Origin: Flagellimonas abyssi
Lineage (GTDB): Bacteria > Bacteroidota > Bacteroidia > Flavobacteriales > Flavobacteriaceae
Direction: 5' to 3'
Assembly (NCBI RefSeq): GCF_019457905.1
Contig: NZ_JAHZSV010000014.1
Location: 62,001 to 126,000, forward strand
DNA length: 64,000 bases
Position 1 is the stretch's first letter. Each line of letters opens with the position of its first letter. Below the pieces are notes generated by a model, which made no database searches, was not told where the DNA came from, and saw only the letters and a list, made by a program, of their open reading frames with translations. The translations under genes were made by a program, and so were the position numbers. Below, piece by piece: positions 48,912 through 58,684 of this stretch.

Positions 48912-50309
48912 TTATTCCTTTACCCAATTGTTAGCAAAATCACATCCTCTGCTTTCTGGGTCCACGTGGATATAGGTATCATCGATATGTTCTTCCATCC
49001 ATTCCTTAATGGCATTGAACTGTTTTTCACGAAGTGCCAATTCTTGGATTTTCATGTAGTCCTTGGCAAAGTCTGCCTCGTGCTCATCATAACGGTTGGA
49101 AATCTTCATAATCTTGAACTTAGGTGCTCCACCTCTTTGGTCATCTTCACGAATGGGGCGAGATATTTCACCATCCTTAAGGTTCCTGACCTGGTTGTAT
49201 AGGGTGGGGTCCATTTTTGTAAGCTCAAATCTGGAATCAAAGTTTACGGGATTACGTAGCAGTCCTCCATCAAACTTGGTCTCTTTTTCATCCGAAAAAT
49301 TCAAAGCTGCCTCGGCAAATGTGTACTTGCCCTCCAAAACCTGCTGGCGAATGGAGTCCAATTCTTTTGTTGCTTTATCAATAGCGCTTTGTGGAATCTC
49401 AGGAGTCATAAGAATATGCCTCAAATCCAATTCCTGTCCTCTTATTTTTTCAATATAAATTATATGATACCCAAAACTTGTTTCAAAAGGTTCCGATATC
49501 TCCCCTTCCCTTAGACTAAAGGCAACATCCTTGAACTCTTTTACAAAAGGTGTCTCCTTGGTCATGCTGTAAAAACCACCTTTAGATTTTGAGCCAGGGT
49601 CTTGTGAGTACAATATGGCCTTTACGTTAAAACTGGCATCGTTTTCCAACACATCCTGACGGATTTCCTTAAGCTGGTTGATGACTTTTTGCTTTTCTTC
49701 TTCGGGAGCTTCGGGCTGCTTTACAATTTGGGCAATTTCCAATTCCGCACCAAAAACAGGTCGTTCATCTTCTGGAATTTTATTGAAAAACTGACGGACC
49801 TCTTCCGGGGTCACTTCAATCTCTTCTACTATTTTTCCCTGCATCTTTTCGGAAAGCATACGAAGTTTATTGATTTCAAAAAGCTCCTCCCGGAAACTTT
49901 CCATGTCGGGCTTTTTATAGTAGCTGAGCATTTTTTCAACGCTTCCAATCTGTTGCGTCAATTGTTGGATCTGTCTGTCACTCTGGGCGTTCACCATATC
50001 ATCGGACACCAACAAACTATCCTGCACCGCTTGGTGGGCATACAGTCTATCCTCCATAAGCTTGCCCAAAAGTCCGCAACGGGTAACATCTTCGGTGGAG
50101 GCGCCTTGGTTACGAAGATCGATCAAGGTTTTGTCTATATCCGATTCCAAGATCACGTAATCTCCCACTACTGCTGCAATTCCGTCAAGCTTTATTCTTT
50201 TGGTGTTGCTCGTAGTATCCACACTCATTGCTTGGTCTGCTTCCTGTGCCTGGACCATTCCTATTATTGCAAAAAATGCAATCGAAAGTCCTTTAATTTT
50301 CTTTGTCAT
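48912..50309 (-). CDS. Periplasmic peptidyl-prolyl isomerase, SurA-like
   Basis: A 465-residue secreted foldase with a clean signal peptide from the ATG at 50309 (MTKKIKGLSIAFFAIIGM). Starts at 50324 and 50342 are also possible, and all overlap the upstream gene. An N-terminal SurA helical domain is followed by two parvulin domains, near residues 165-280 (SKSKGGFYSMTKETPFVKEF, GEISEPFETSFGYHIIYI) and 285-400 (LRHILMTPEIP, FDGGLLRNPVNFDSRF). It should assist outer-membrane protein folding. It lies between another PpiC-type lipoprotein and the MoxR gene. Confidence 0.9.
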   Translation of the reverse strand: MTKKIKGLSIAFFAIIGMVQAQEADQAMSVDTTSNTKRIKLDGIAAVVGDYVILESDIDKTLIDLRNQGASTEDVTRCGLLGKLMEDRLYAHQAVQDSLLVSDDMVNAQSDRQIQQLTQQIGSVEKMLSYYKKPDMESFREELFEINKLRMLSEKMQGKIVEEIEVTPEEVRQFFNKIPEDERPVFGAELEIAQIVKQPEAPEEEKQKVINQLKEIRQDVLENDASFNVKAILYSQDPGSKSKGGFYSMTKETPFVKEFKDVAFSLREGEISEPFETSFGYHIIYIEKIRGQELDLRHILMTPEIPQSAIDKATKELDSIRQQVLEGKYTFAEAALNFSDEKETKFDGGLLRNPVNFDSRFELTKMDPTLYNQVRNLKDGEISRPIREDDQRGGAPKFKIMKISNRYDEHEADFAKDYMKIQELALREKQFNAIKEWMEEHIDDTYIHVDPESRGCDFANNWVKE

Positions 50310-51174
50310 AAACCTCAAATTCATTCTTCTTAATGGCTTCATCTATAATTTCGGTCTCCAATTGTTTAATGTAATTTAAGCGTCTTCTATTCAAGATCAG
50401 TTGCCGAATATCAGGTTCCACATAATCAAACGGGGCCGTTTCGTTGACTTCCAACACATTGGTTACCAACCCCAAATATACCTCTAACGAATCTTGTAGC
50501 TCAAAAAATTGTGATTTTTTTAAGTGGGATTCCTCATTTGCCTGTGTTAATGGGGGTATTTCTTGAATAACCCTTGATGCGCTTACCCAAATAGAATCGT
50601 TAAAATGTATTTTTTTGAATTGTACGGCAATGGAATCCAAATACCTTCTATCTGAATCTTCCCATCTCTTAATTTTTGACTCGACCCCGTCCCTATCCAA
50701 AAATTGTCCGGACATGCCAACAAACCTTAGCTGCACCAATTTTTCGTTGAGTTTGAAATTTTCTTTTTCTCTCTCGTAAAATTCCTGCAATTGACTTTTG
50801 GTAACGGACGTATCCTGGGATTGATTGACCAACGCTTCTATGTAGGCACGCGTGTACAGATCGGCACGATAATCGGACACCAATCGATCAAACTCCGCCA
50901 ACTTTTCTTCGGGCAGGTTTATCTTTGATTTTGACAACAACAACTGTTTTGATGCCCAATTATTTATATAATTGTTCACAAATATGGTACTATCCTGCGT
51001 CGTCATATCATCCCTGATCAAGGAAGCAACATCTTCTTTGTACAAAAAAGTGTCGCCCACCCTCGCCAGAGGTTCCTTTTCTTCCTCCTCATTGAACATA
51101 CCTTCACAGGACGAAACAAGAATTGCCACAAAAGTGCCTAAAAGCAAAAGTGTGTGTTTTTGGAGCTTAAGCAT
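50293..51174 (-). CDS. PpiC/SurA-like peptidyl-prolyl isomerase lipoprotein
   Basis: A 293-residue lipoprotein (lipobox LVSSC, Cys23) followed by an acidic stretch EGMFNEEEE. The fold appears to be a SurA N-terminal helical domain with a poorly conserved parvulin-like middle, since typical parvulin signatures are hard to see. It is the first gene of the operon with SurA and MoxR. The predicted promoter ends just before its ATG, so the messenger may be leaderless. The exact biochemical activity is uncertain. Confidence 0.8.
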   Translation of the reverse strand: MLKLQKHTLLLLGTFVAILVSSCEGMFNEEEEKEPLARVGDTFLYKEDVASLIRDDMTTQDSTIFVNNYINNWASKQLLLSKSKINLPEEKLAEFDRLVSDYRADLYTRAYIEALVNQSQDTSVTKSQLQEFYEREKENFKLNEKLVQLRFVGMSGQFLDRDGVESKIKRWEDSDRRYLDSIAVQFKKIHFNDSIWVSASRVIQEIPPLTQANEESHLKKSQFFELQDSLEVYLGLVTNVLEVNETAPFDYVEPDIRQLILNRRRLNYIKQLETEIIDEAIKKNEFEVYDKEN

Positions 51175-51178
51175 TTCG

Positions 51179-51209
51179 CAAAAATAACAATTACAAAGTC
51201 CCTTACAAG
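51179..51209 (-). promoter_or_regulatory. Promoter of the ppi-surA-moxR operon
   Basis: On the minus strand CTTG (51206-51209), a 19-base spacer and TATTTTTG (51179-51186) match the Bacteroidota form. The -7 element ends four bases before the ATG, which leaves almost no room for a leader. Confidence 0.55.
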
Positions 51210-51290
51210 AAGCTTCTCATTTCATTAACAGATTTTTTGTGCCCGATAGATGCCCAGAAATTGCTACTTTAGTGCAAAACCAAACCAAAT

Positions 51291-51743
51291 ATGAAGTACA
51301 CTACGGAAATTGTTGTTGATGTACCCAGGGAGGAATTTATTAAAAAAATGGATGACCCCGACAACATGAAGCATTGGCAACAAGGACTTATCGGCTACGA
51401 GCAATTATCCGCCAGTCCCGGACAAGAGGGTTCTCGCATGAGTCTAAGTTACGAAATGGGAAAACGGAAAATGGATTTGGTGGAAACCATCATAAAAAAA
51501 AACCTACCCGAAGAAATACACATGACTTACGAAACCAAGGGAGTACACAATATTCAAAAAAACTATTTTAAGGAAGAGGACGAAAAAACCCGTTGGGTAT
51601 CCGAATCGGAATTTCAATTTTCTGGGTTTGGGATGAAACTTATGGGATTTTTAATGCCTGGGGCCTTCAAAAAACAGTCCCTTAAATACATGCAAGATTT
51701 TAAGGCATTTGCCGAAAATGGCACATCCGTGCTCAACTCATAA
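51291..51743 (+). CDS. SRPBCC-family protein
   Basis: A 150-residue protein with the helix-grip fold pattern of START/SRPBCC proteins: it opens KYTTEIVVDVPREEFIKKMDDPDNMKHWQQG-like, which I read as a beta strand, two helices and the polyketide-cyclase block. A hydrophobic helix near residues 108-125 (GFGMKLMGFLMPGAF) is followed by a long C-terminal helix. Such proteins bind hydrophobic small molecules, but the ligand is unknown. It lies five bases before a small unknown gene. Confidence 0.82.
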   Translation: MKYTTEIVVDVPREEFIKKMDDPDNMKHWQQGLIGYEQLSASPGQEGSRMSLSYEMGKRKMDLVETIIKKNLPEEIHMTYETKGVHNIQKNYFKEEDEKTRWVSESEFQFSGFGMKLMGFLMPGAFKKQSLKYMQDFKAFAENGTSVLNS

Positions 51744-51748
51744 CGACA

Positions 51749-52006
51749 ATGGAAAAACTTTTGGACAGAAAAATAAAGATCATCTGGGACTTTAGGGGCC
51801 CAACCGCATCACATACGGCCGAGCATTACCTTAAACACCTTAAAGAATTTGCCGAAGTCGAGGAACTCAAGTACGACCTTGAAGGCTTGGAACATTTTAG
51901 CCCTACACATAGTATCGCCTATTTGGTGGTGGACGAGATGGAACTTAAAGAGGTAAGGAGCATCCTTAAACCCCATCGGGGCCAAGTGTATTCAGGGAAA
52001 ATTTAA
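51749..52006 (+). CDS. Conserved small protein, unknown function
   Basis: An 85-residue soluble protein with no signal peptide. It starts MEKLLDRKIKIIWDFRGPTA and alternates charged helices with short strands. I do not recognise a named family. It is five bases after the SRPBCC gene and 10 bases before the serine hydrolase gene, so the three are probably co-transcribed. Confidence 0.75.
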   Translation: MEKLLDRKIKIIWDFRGPTASHTAEHYLKHLKEFAEVEELKYDLEGLEHFSPTHSIAYLVVDEMELKEVRSILKPHRGQVYSGKI

Positions 52007-52016
52007 TTTTTTATCT

Positions 52017-53159
52017 ATGTGGCTTAGAGTTGCTGTGTTGAGCTTGCTCTTGTGGGGCGTATCTTGTGCAAAAAACAACCCGACCGACCCTCTGGCCAAT
52101 GCCCTTTCTTCCGAAAATCCAAAAATTAAAAAGGTAATGGATCATCTGGACAAGCATGAAATCCAGGTCCGATATACCCGGATAGACCGAAAAAATGATA
52201 GCATTATTTTTACGGATTTTGATTTTCAGGTGGATAAAAACAACTATTTCTACCCTGCAAGTACCGTAAAATTTCCCGCGGCGGTCGCAGCCTTGGAAAA
52301 GCTCAACACAATTGATTCCCTATCCATGGACACCCGATTTTTTGTGGAAGGTGATTCCGTGGAAACAACGTTTGCCAAAGCTATTACAGAAATTTTTGCT
52401 GTCTCGGACAATGCAGCCAACAATCGTTTAGTGGAATTTTTGGGCCAAGATGATATAAACGCTAGAATGCAAGAACGAGGGGTGTCGCCCATTCGAATTG
52501 CCCATCGGTTATCCACTGACAATGCCGATGATATTACAACAAAACCTATTGTTTTTTACCTCAACGATTCAACTACCTCCTTAAGCAATCCCATCATAAA
52601 TTCGCCCATAAGACCTATTGATTTGAACGGCATCAAAAAAGGGAAAGGGTATATTGCCGATGAATCTTTACATACTGGACCTTTTGATTTCGCATTGAAA
52701 AATTATTATCCAATCGAAGCTCAAACCGCTCTTTTAAAACGTATCATTTTTCCCGAAGCATTTCCGAAAGACGAACGTTTTAACCTCAGCAATGGTCAGC
52801 GCACACATCTTTTGGATGCCATGCACACCTTACCACCCCAGTTAGGATACGACCCGGAAGAGTTTTACGACAGCTACGTGAAGTTTTTTATGTTCGGGGA
52901 CACTAACGATCCTATGCCGGAACATATCAAAATCTATAACAAAGTAGGTTATGCCTATGGTACATTAACCGACTGTGCTTACATAAAGGATACCAAAAAC
53001 AATATCGACTTTATGCTCACGGCCACAATCTTGGTGAACAGCAATGGTATTTTTAACTATAACACCTACGAATATGACAATGTGGGCATTCCATTCTTGG
53101 CCCAATTGGGAAGGGAACTTTACAATTATGAGCTAAATCGTACACGCAGTAAAAGGTAG
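52017..53159 (+). CDS. Serine hydrolase, class A beta-lactamase-like, lipoprotein
   Basis: A 380-residue lipoprotein (GVSC, Cys17). The penicillin-binding fold is indicated by PASTVKFPAA with Ser82 and Lys85 (SxxK), VSDNAANN with Ser130-Asp131-Asn132 (SDN), and NKVGYAYG where KTG is expected (KVG). It is longer than usual class A enzymes by about 90 residues, with an insert in the second half. It may be a peptidoglycan-acting or esterase-like enzyme. Real beta-lactam resistance cannot be inferred. Confidence 0.87.
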   Translation: MWLRVAVLSLLLWGVSCAKNNPTDPLANALSSENPKIKKVMDHLDKHEIQVRYTRIDRKNDSIIFTDFDFQVDKNNYFYPASTVKFPAAVAALEKLNTIDSLSMDTRFFVEGDSVETTFAKAITEIFAVSDNAANNRLVEFLGQDDINARMQERGVSPIRIAHRLSTDNADDITTKPIVFYLNDSTTSLSNPIINSPIRPIDLNGIKKGKGYIADESLHTGPFDFALKNYYPIEAQTALLKRIIFPEAFPKDERFNLSNGQRTHLLDAMHTLPPQLGYDPEEFYDSYVKFFMFGDTNDPMPEHIKIYNKVGYAYGTLTDCAYIKDTKNNIDFMLTATILVNSNGIFNYNTYEYDNVGIPFLAQLGRELYNYELNRTRSKR

Positions 53160-53239
53160 TGGGACATTACCCGCTGAAAAAAATTCCATTTAAGCAATGT
53201 CCCACCCTCCGGACTAAAGTCCATAAAAATCAAGAAACC

Positions 53240-54856
53240 TCACCCAACCATTTCTGGTTGTATGTTCCAATTTTCGTTGGCCAAGAGTACTTGGTCAAAG
53301 TCTATACCTTCAATAGGTTTCAACGTTTGGCTAGGAGCATCCCATTCTATTTTTCTACCAAGTTTCCAAGAAAGTCCAGCCATATGGGCCGAAATGGCCT
53401 CATCAAACCCTTCTTTGATACCACAGCTTACATTTCCACCATTTTTGATTACGCTTAACCATTCACGCATGTGCAGGAAGGTTGAATCAACTCGAACTCC
53501 ATCAATATAGGTCCACATCAAACCCTTATCGGCAAAATATTGTGAAGTAGCCGACGAAACGGCATCTGTAGCCGTAGCCGCTGGATCATATTGATAAATG
53601 GGCACGTTGGGAAGCATCTTTTCGGCTTCCAGCATATCGGCATATCGGGTGGAAGCGCTATCGGGCCAAACGGTCAATCTATTGCCCAATTCCATGGTGG
53701 CATCGTGTCCCATTAAAATGGTGGGGCGATTGAAACCATTCCCCAGGGTTGCACTATAACAGAAGGTCATACCCTTTTCCTTGCCCTTGGTTTGACTGCT
53801 TCCCGTACTGAAATCGGGGAACTCCATATTTACTTGGATCACATCGGGAACATTTCGTCCGTCGTTGTGAGTGTATATGCCACCCGATGCACTGACAGAA
53901 GTAGGAATACCCATGTTCAGCACACAATTTAAACGGTCGTAGTCGTGGGTCAACAGGTCACCAGACAATCCTGAGCCGTAAGCCCACCATTTACGCCATC
54001 TAAAAAAGTGATTTTTATTGAACGGCACTTTTGGTGCGGAGCCCAAAAACTGCTCCCAATCAATGGTCTCGGGACTGGCTTTCTCATGGATATCGTAGTT
54101 CCAGGCACCGTTGTCATCGTTTCTGTTGGTATTTGTTTGAATCAATGATACGTGCCCAAGTGTTCCTTTTTCCACAATATCACGCGCAGTACTAAAACTC
54201 AAGGTTTGCCTATGCTGGTGGCCCACAGCGAACACCGCATCGGATTTTTCGGCCGCTTCGCGCAAGGTATAGGTCTCGCCAACGGTATGCGTCATAGGTT
54301 TTTCCACATATACGTGTACATTGTTGTTCAAAGCTTCAATGGACATGGGGGCATGCCAGTGGTCCGGTGTTGCAATTACGACGGCATCCACATCCCCACT
54401 TTGAATCATATCTTTGTAGGTCACATACCTTTTGATTTTATTATCATCCGTCGAAAACGAATTGATGAATTTCTCCGCACGTACATCGAACACATCACAA
54501 ATGCCCACTAATTTCACATTGAGGGGTTCTTGAGACTCGAAATCTTCCAATCGTTTGTTGTTGGGGTCTTCTTCTGCTGCCAAACGCATTTCTTCCTTCC
54601 ACTCATCTGTTGCAAAACCCAAGGCACGCGTCAATTGTTCGCCCCGAATACCAAAACCGATTACCCCGATTCTCACGGGTTCTCCCCCAATTCCCGGAAC
54701 TGCAGGAGGCAATGATGGCTTTATATTGAGCTGTTCCAATATTTCCGAACGTTTCTTTCGCGAGCCAACAGAGCTGGCAGCTCCAGCCCACCATACAGCT
54801 CCCAGTATGGGCAGGCCTCCCAATCCTATTAAAAGGTCTCTTCTAGTCCATTTCAT
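53240..54856 (-). CDS. Gfo/Idh/MocA-family oxidoreductase with twin-arginine signal
   Basis: A 538-residue exported NAD(P)-binding protein. The N-terminus MKWTRRDLLIGLGGLP has a twin-arginine motif at residues 5-6, consistent with Tat export of a folded, cofactor-loaded enzyme. The nucleotide fold has IGVIGFGIRGEQL and VVIATPDHWHAPMSIEAL, and the catalytic Lys is in VYVEKPM. A long C-terminal part is typical of this subgroup. The substrate is probably a sugar or glycoside. It overlaps a DoxX gene by four bases. Confidence 0.9.
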   Translation of the reverse strand: MKWTRRDLLIGLGGLPILGAVWWAGAASSVGSRKKRSEILEQLNIKPSLPPAVPGIGGEPVRIGVIGFGIRGEQLTRALGFATDEWKEEMRLAAEEDPNNKRLEDFESQEPLNVKLVGICDVFDVRAEKFINSFSTDDNKIKRYVTYKDMIQSGDVDAVVIATPDHWHAPMSIEALNNNVHVYVEKPMTHTVGETYTLREAAEKSDAVFAVGHQHRQTLSFSTARDIVEKGTLGHVSLIQTNTNRNDDNGAWNYDIHEKASPETIDWEQFLGSAPKVPFNKNHFFRWRKWWAYGSGLSGDLLTHDYDRLNCVLNMGIPTSVSASGGIYTHNDGRNVPDVIQVNMEFPDFSTGSSQTKGKEKGMTFCYSATLGNGFNRPTILMGHDATMELGNRLTVWPDSASTRYADMLEAEKMLPNVPIYQYDPAATATDAVSSATSQYFADKGLMWTYIDGVRVDSTFLHMREWLSVIKNGGNVSCGIKEGFDEAISAHMAGLSWKLGRKIEWDAPSQTLKPIEGIDFDQVLLANENWNIQPEMVG

Positions 54857-55332
54857 TGTTCCTGAGTTTTAAGTTTGTTCTTTCTAAGATGATCTAGGCC
54901 AAAATAAGACCCGGTTGGTAATTGATAGATTACTATACAGGCCACAAGCTCTATCAAATTTTTATTGACGATCCAGTAGCTCCCCTCAACATTCATTTGT
55001 GTAAGCCCAGGAAAGGGTGGATGAGCCAAAAAATACATAGCCAAAAGACCGGCGCCTACAATGGCTCCGACTCGTTCAAAAATTCCTAGGGTAAAGGTAA
55101 AGCCGACCAACATCAAAGCGATAATATTGAGCGTGTTCACCCAACCTATGGTTGCATCGCCTATCAACATGGCAAAAAACCAGTCAAAAGGTCCTTGTGC
55201 GGTAGCCAAATATCCAAATGAAGTCCATTCGGGATTGTACATCTTCACCACACCTTCAAATAAAAAGTGCCACCCGATAAATATGCGAAGCAGGGTAACA
55301 CTTGCTTTCAGTTTATTTTGGTTTAGGTTCAT
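54853..55332 (-). CDS. DoxX-family membrane protein
   Basis: A 159-residue protein with four hydrophobic segments. The DoxX block LLRIFIGWHFLFEGVVKMYNPEWTS is in the first 40 residues. DoxX proteins are quinone-reactive or sulfide-oxidising in a few cases, but most are uncharacterised. The stop overlaps the start of the Gfo/Idh/MocA gene, so it may be an electron-transfer partner of that enzyme (inference). Confidence 0.87.
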   Translation of the reverse strand: MNLNQNKLKASVTLLRIFIGWHFLFEGVVKMYNPEWTSFGYLATAQGPFDWFFAMLIGDATIGWVNTLNIIALMLVGFTFTLGIFERVGAIVGAGLLAMYFLAHPPFPGLTQMNVEGSYWIVNKNLIELVACIVIYQLPTGSYFGLDHLRKNKLKTQEQ

Positions 55333-55617
55333 AATTGCTATAGTTAATGATAAATATTCAATGCTGCTCCATTCAAGAGGAGGATGTGTGCCAAATTAAC
55401 GATATAACAGGTCAAAAGAAATTGATACTCTAAAAGTATCTTAAAGGGAGAGCATAAACCATGACCAATGTCATTTTCAGTAGTTTATGGTGGAAGGAGG
55501 TGAAATGCCCGATACATCTGATGCGATCGCCATACAAAAACTAACGTATGGGATTCCTTGGGCATAGTCGCTGTGTAGCTTTATGCCAAGCATGTAAATT
55601 GAAAAGCAGTATTCTGA
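55333..55617. other. 285-base gap with no gene
   Basis: No frame with coding character is seen. An imperfect hairpin (TTGGGCATA at 55558-55566 with TATGCCAA at 55582-55589) lies near the rimO end but has no T-run on the minus strand. The rest would hold the DoxX promoter. Confidence 0.4.
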
Positions 55618-56919
55618 TTAAACAGGCTCTCCGAACAAATCGTAATCGGAGGCATCCGTAATCTTGATGTTCACGAAGTCACCGATTTTTACATAATGCT
55701 TGGTAGCATCAATCAACACCTCGTTGTCCACATCGGGCGAATCAAACTCGGTACGGCCCACAAAATGGTTTCCTTCTTTTCTGTCGATGATACAACGGAA
55801 GGTTTGTCCAATTTTTTCCTGGTTCAATTCCCAAGAAATTTGTGACTGGATTTCCATAATGATGTTGGCCCGCTCTTGCTTTACTTCTTCGGGAACATCG
55901 TCCTCCAAATTGTAGGCGTGCGTATTCTCTTCGTGACTATAGGTGAAGCATCCCAAACGTTCAAAACGCATTTCCTTGACCCAATTTTTCAAGGTCTCAA
56001 AATCCGCTTCGGTTTCACCTGGGTAACCTACTATCAAAGTGGTTCGGATGGCCATTTCGGGAACAGCCACTCTAAAGTCGTTCAATAACTTTGTGGTCTT
56101 AGCCTGAGTGGTACCACGGCGCATACTTTTAAGTATGGCATCGGATATATGTTGAAGAGGAATATCAATATAATTACAAATCTTCGGTTCGTTTCGCATC
56201 ACCTCCAAAACATCCATGGGGAAGCCTGTTGGGAACGCGTAGTGCAAACGAATCCATTCAATGCCCTCTACTTTGGCCAGAGCCTGGAGCAGTTCGGCCA
56301 AATTTCTTTTCTTATAAAGATCAAGTCCGTAGTATGTAAGGTCTTGAGCAATCAAAATGAGTTCTTTGACCCCGTTGGCGGCCAATTTTTCAGCTTCGGA
56401 GACCAAGTCTTCTATGGGTGTACTTCTATGCTTACCTCGCATCAAGGGAATGGCACAGAAAGAACAAGGGCGGTCGCATCCCTCTGCAATTTTAAGGTAT
56501 GCGTAGTTTTTTGGTGTGGTCGTCAAACGCTCGCCTATCAACTCGTGTTTATAATCGGCTCCAAGTGCCTTCAACAAATTGGGGAGATCACTTGTACCGA
56601 AATACTCGTCAACATTTGGAATCTCCTTCTGTAAATCTGGCTTGTAGCGTTCGCTCAAACAACCTGTCACAAAAACTTTGTCCACATCTCCGGACTCTTT
56701 CTTTTGAACATACTCCAAAATGGTATTGACGCTTTCTTCCTTTGCATTGGCAATGAATCCACAGGTATTGATTACCACAACATTGCCTTCTTCCTCGTGA
56801 GCCACCTCTTTGTTATTAGCCCGCAACTGTCCCATCAACACTTCCGAGTCGTAGACGTTCTTGCTGCAACCTAAGGTCACCACATTGATTTTGTTCTTTT
56901 TGAGCGATTTTGTGCGCAT
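55618..56919 (-). CDS. rimO: Ribosomal protein S12 methylthiotransferase
   Basis: A 433-residue radical-SAM enzyme that adds a methylthio group to an Asp of ribosomal protein S12. The N-terminal domain has INVVTLGCSKNVYDSEVL with the first cluster Cys, the radical-SAM motif is CDRPCSFCAIP, and a C-terminal TRAM domain closes the protein (FVGRTEFDSPDVDNEVLI). The start at 56919 avoids the unlikely extension from 56955. It is transcribed alone. Confidence 0.95.
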   Translation of the reverse strand: MRTKSLKKNKINVVTLGCSKNVYDSEVLMGQLRANNKEVAHEEEGNVVVINTCGFIANAKEESVNTILEYVQKKESGDVDKVFVTGCLSERYKPDLQKEIPNVDEYFGTSDLPNLLKALGADYKHELIGERLTTTPKNYAYLKIAEGCDRPCSFCAIPLMRGKHRSTPIEDLVSEAEKLAANGVKELILIAQDLTYYGLDLYKKRNLAELLQALAKVEGIEWIRLHYAFPTGFPMDVLEVMRNEPKICNYIDIPLQHISDAILKSMRRGTTQAKTTKLLNDFRVAVPEMAIRTTLIVGYPGETEADFETLKNWVKEMRFERLGCFTYSHEENTHAYNLEDDVPEEVKQERANIIMEIQSQISWELNQEKIGQTFRCIIDRKEGNHFVGRTEFDSPDVDNEVLIDATKHYVKIGDFVNIKITDASDYDLFGEPV

Positions 56920-57018
56920 AGTTCCTTTAAATGGAGTGCAAAAATACAATAACACAGGGCATTACAACCACTTTGAACTATAATATTTATGGAATTGATA
57001 AGAACGCTTACGGTTTGG

Positions 57019-58680
57019 TTATTCCTGATATCCTTCAGGCATTTTCCTGACCTTGGTCAATTCTTCAAAGGCTTTACCGATACGGAGTAAATGTGCTTCG
57101 GAAAAGGGTTTTCCGATGAAGGTCAAACTTTCGGGCTCGCCATCAGTTTTGTAACCCATGGGAATAGTCAATGCAGGATATTCGGCCACCGCTGCATAAC
57201 CAGCGTGGTAATTGTTGATGCTCAACACGGCATCCAGGTTTTTTTCTTCCATGATATTGAAGAATACCCTGCCCGACTCCTTCAAATTTTGTTTGATTTT
57301 TTCAAATTGTTCTGCAGTAGTGGAATCGGACAAAACGCCATCAAAACGTTTCTGTCCGTAGGGTATTCTTACCAAAGAATCCTGTTGGTTAAATGCTACG
57401 ACATCTTCTACGGACTCTACTTTAACTGCATCTTTATCCTTGACCTCTGCATTTATGTAAGCAGGCAAATCCTCCCTCATATCCAGATTCAGCATCGTGG
57501 TAAAACCTTCAAGGGGAATATTCTCAGCTTCAAACTCCACAATTTGAGCTCCAGCTCTCCGTAATTCTTCGATGTTCGCAGCATAAATGGAATCACGTTC
57601 CATTAAGTTCTTCATTACGCCTAAACGGATTTCTTTCAGAGTTTCCGGGTTCATCCAAGCTGATAAAATACCTGGTTCCGAGCTCACCGATTTATAATCG
57701 GCTTCATCCTTCCCTAACATCGCATCCAGCAAAATCGCATTGTCCGTCACATTTTTGGTCATTGGGCCAGGGGTGTCCAAGGTACTGGAAATGGGCACAA
57801 TCCCTGTTCGGCTCAACAAGCCGATGGTCGGCTTTAAGCCCACCACGGAGTTTTGACTGGAAGGTGAAAGTATGGAACCTGAAGTTTCTGTTCCGACGGC
57901 TGCCACAGCATAATTTGCCGCTGTGGAAGCACCACTACCTGCACTAGAGCCTCCTGTATCAAAAATCCTTCTTCCGTAGGGGTTCAAGGTCTGCCCACCT
58001 ACAGCACTCTGGCCATTCGGACAAACACCACAGATGAAATTGGCCCACTCACTCAAGTTGACCTTTCCCAAAATTAGAGCCCCTTTTTGCTTTAAGCGCT
58101 CGACGATAAAGGCATCATCGGTCTGATTCTCCTTTAGTGCGATAGCTCCCGCTGTCGTTTTCATTTCGGCAGTTCCAATGTTGTCCTTCAGTAAAATGGG
58201 CATGCCATAAATAAGGTGGTGGATTTCTTTTTGCTCATCTAACTGCCGAGCTTCTTCGAGCACATCGGGATTTAATGCAATAACAGTATTGAGGGTGGTA
58301 TTGTTGGGCAATTCGTATTTATAGATTCTGTACAAATAAAAAAGCACCAACTCCTCATATGTAAAAGTACCTTGGTCGATATGGGTTTGAAGAGTCGGGA
58401 TATCCTGCTCCAGCACCAAAGGCTTCATTTTTTGATATTGTGCTTCGGTAAACTGGGACACTTCGTCATAAAGAGGAAGAAACACTTCGTTCTTATCCAA
58501 GACTTTGCTCTGGATGAATTTATAGCGCATCCTTTCGCTTTTGTTATTAGCACTGGCAGCCACCTCCGCAGAATCGTTATAAGGTGTCCAGAGAACAATA
58601 TCTTCCTTGGGTCCGGCTTCCTTCTGTTTACAGGAAAAAAAACCAATCAATAATAAAGAAAAAAAAAGATATCTGAACAT
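57019..58680 (-). CDS. Amidase-signature family amidase, lipoprotein
   Basis: A 553-residue lipoprotein (GFFSC, Cys17 from the ATG at 58680). The 58752 start would overlap ftsY and bury the signal. The Ser-cisSer-Lys amidase triad is seen: Lys in MPILLKDNIGT, Gly/Ser-rich DTGGSSAGSGAS, and TETSGSILSPS with the nucleophile. These enzymes hydrolyse amides of varied acids. The target is not predictable. It follows the ftsY stop by four bases and may be co-transcribed with it. Confidence 0.9.
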   Translation of the reverse strand: MFRYLFFSLLLIGFFSCKQKEAGPKEDIVLWTPYNDSAEVAASANNKSERMRYKFIQSKVLDKNEVFLPLYDEVSQFTEAQYQKMKPLVLEQDIPTLQTHIDQGTFTYEELVLFYLYRIYKYELPNNTTLNTVIALNPDVLEEARQLDEQKEIHHLIYGMPILLKDNIGTAEMKTTAGAIALKENQTDDAFIVERLKQKGALILGKVNLSEWANFICGVCPNGQSAVGGQTLNPYGRRIFDTGGSSAGSGASTAANYAVAAVGTETSGSILSPSSQNSVVGLKPTIGLLSRTGIVPISSTLDTPGPMTKNVTDNAILLDAMLGKDEADYKSVSSEPGILSAWMNPETLKEIRLGVMKNLMERDSIYAANIEELRRAGAQIVEFEAENIPLEGFTTMLNLDMREDLPAYINAEVKDKDAVKVESVEDVVAFNQQDSLVRIPYGQKRFDGVLSDSTTAEQFEKIKQNLKESGRVFFNIMEEKNLDAVLSINNYHAGYAAVAEYPALTIPMGYKTDGEPESLTFIGKPFSEAHLLRIGKAFEELTKVRKMPEGYQE

Positions 58681-58684
58681 AGGT

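Noticed and set aside
52017-53159. Calling the serine hydrolase a beta-lactam resistance gene
   Set aside because: SxxK and SDN are present but KTG is KVG and the protein is about 90 residues longer than class A enzymes. Resistance cannot be inferred.
53159-53458. A 99-codon plus-strand frame after the serine hydrolase
   Set aside because: It overlaps most of the 3' end of the Gfo/Idh/MocA gene in antisense and has no recognisable text.
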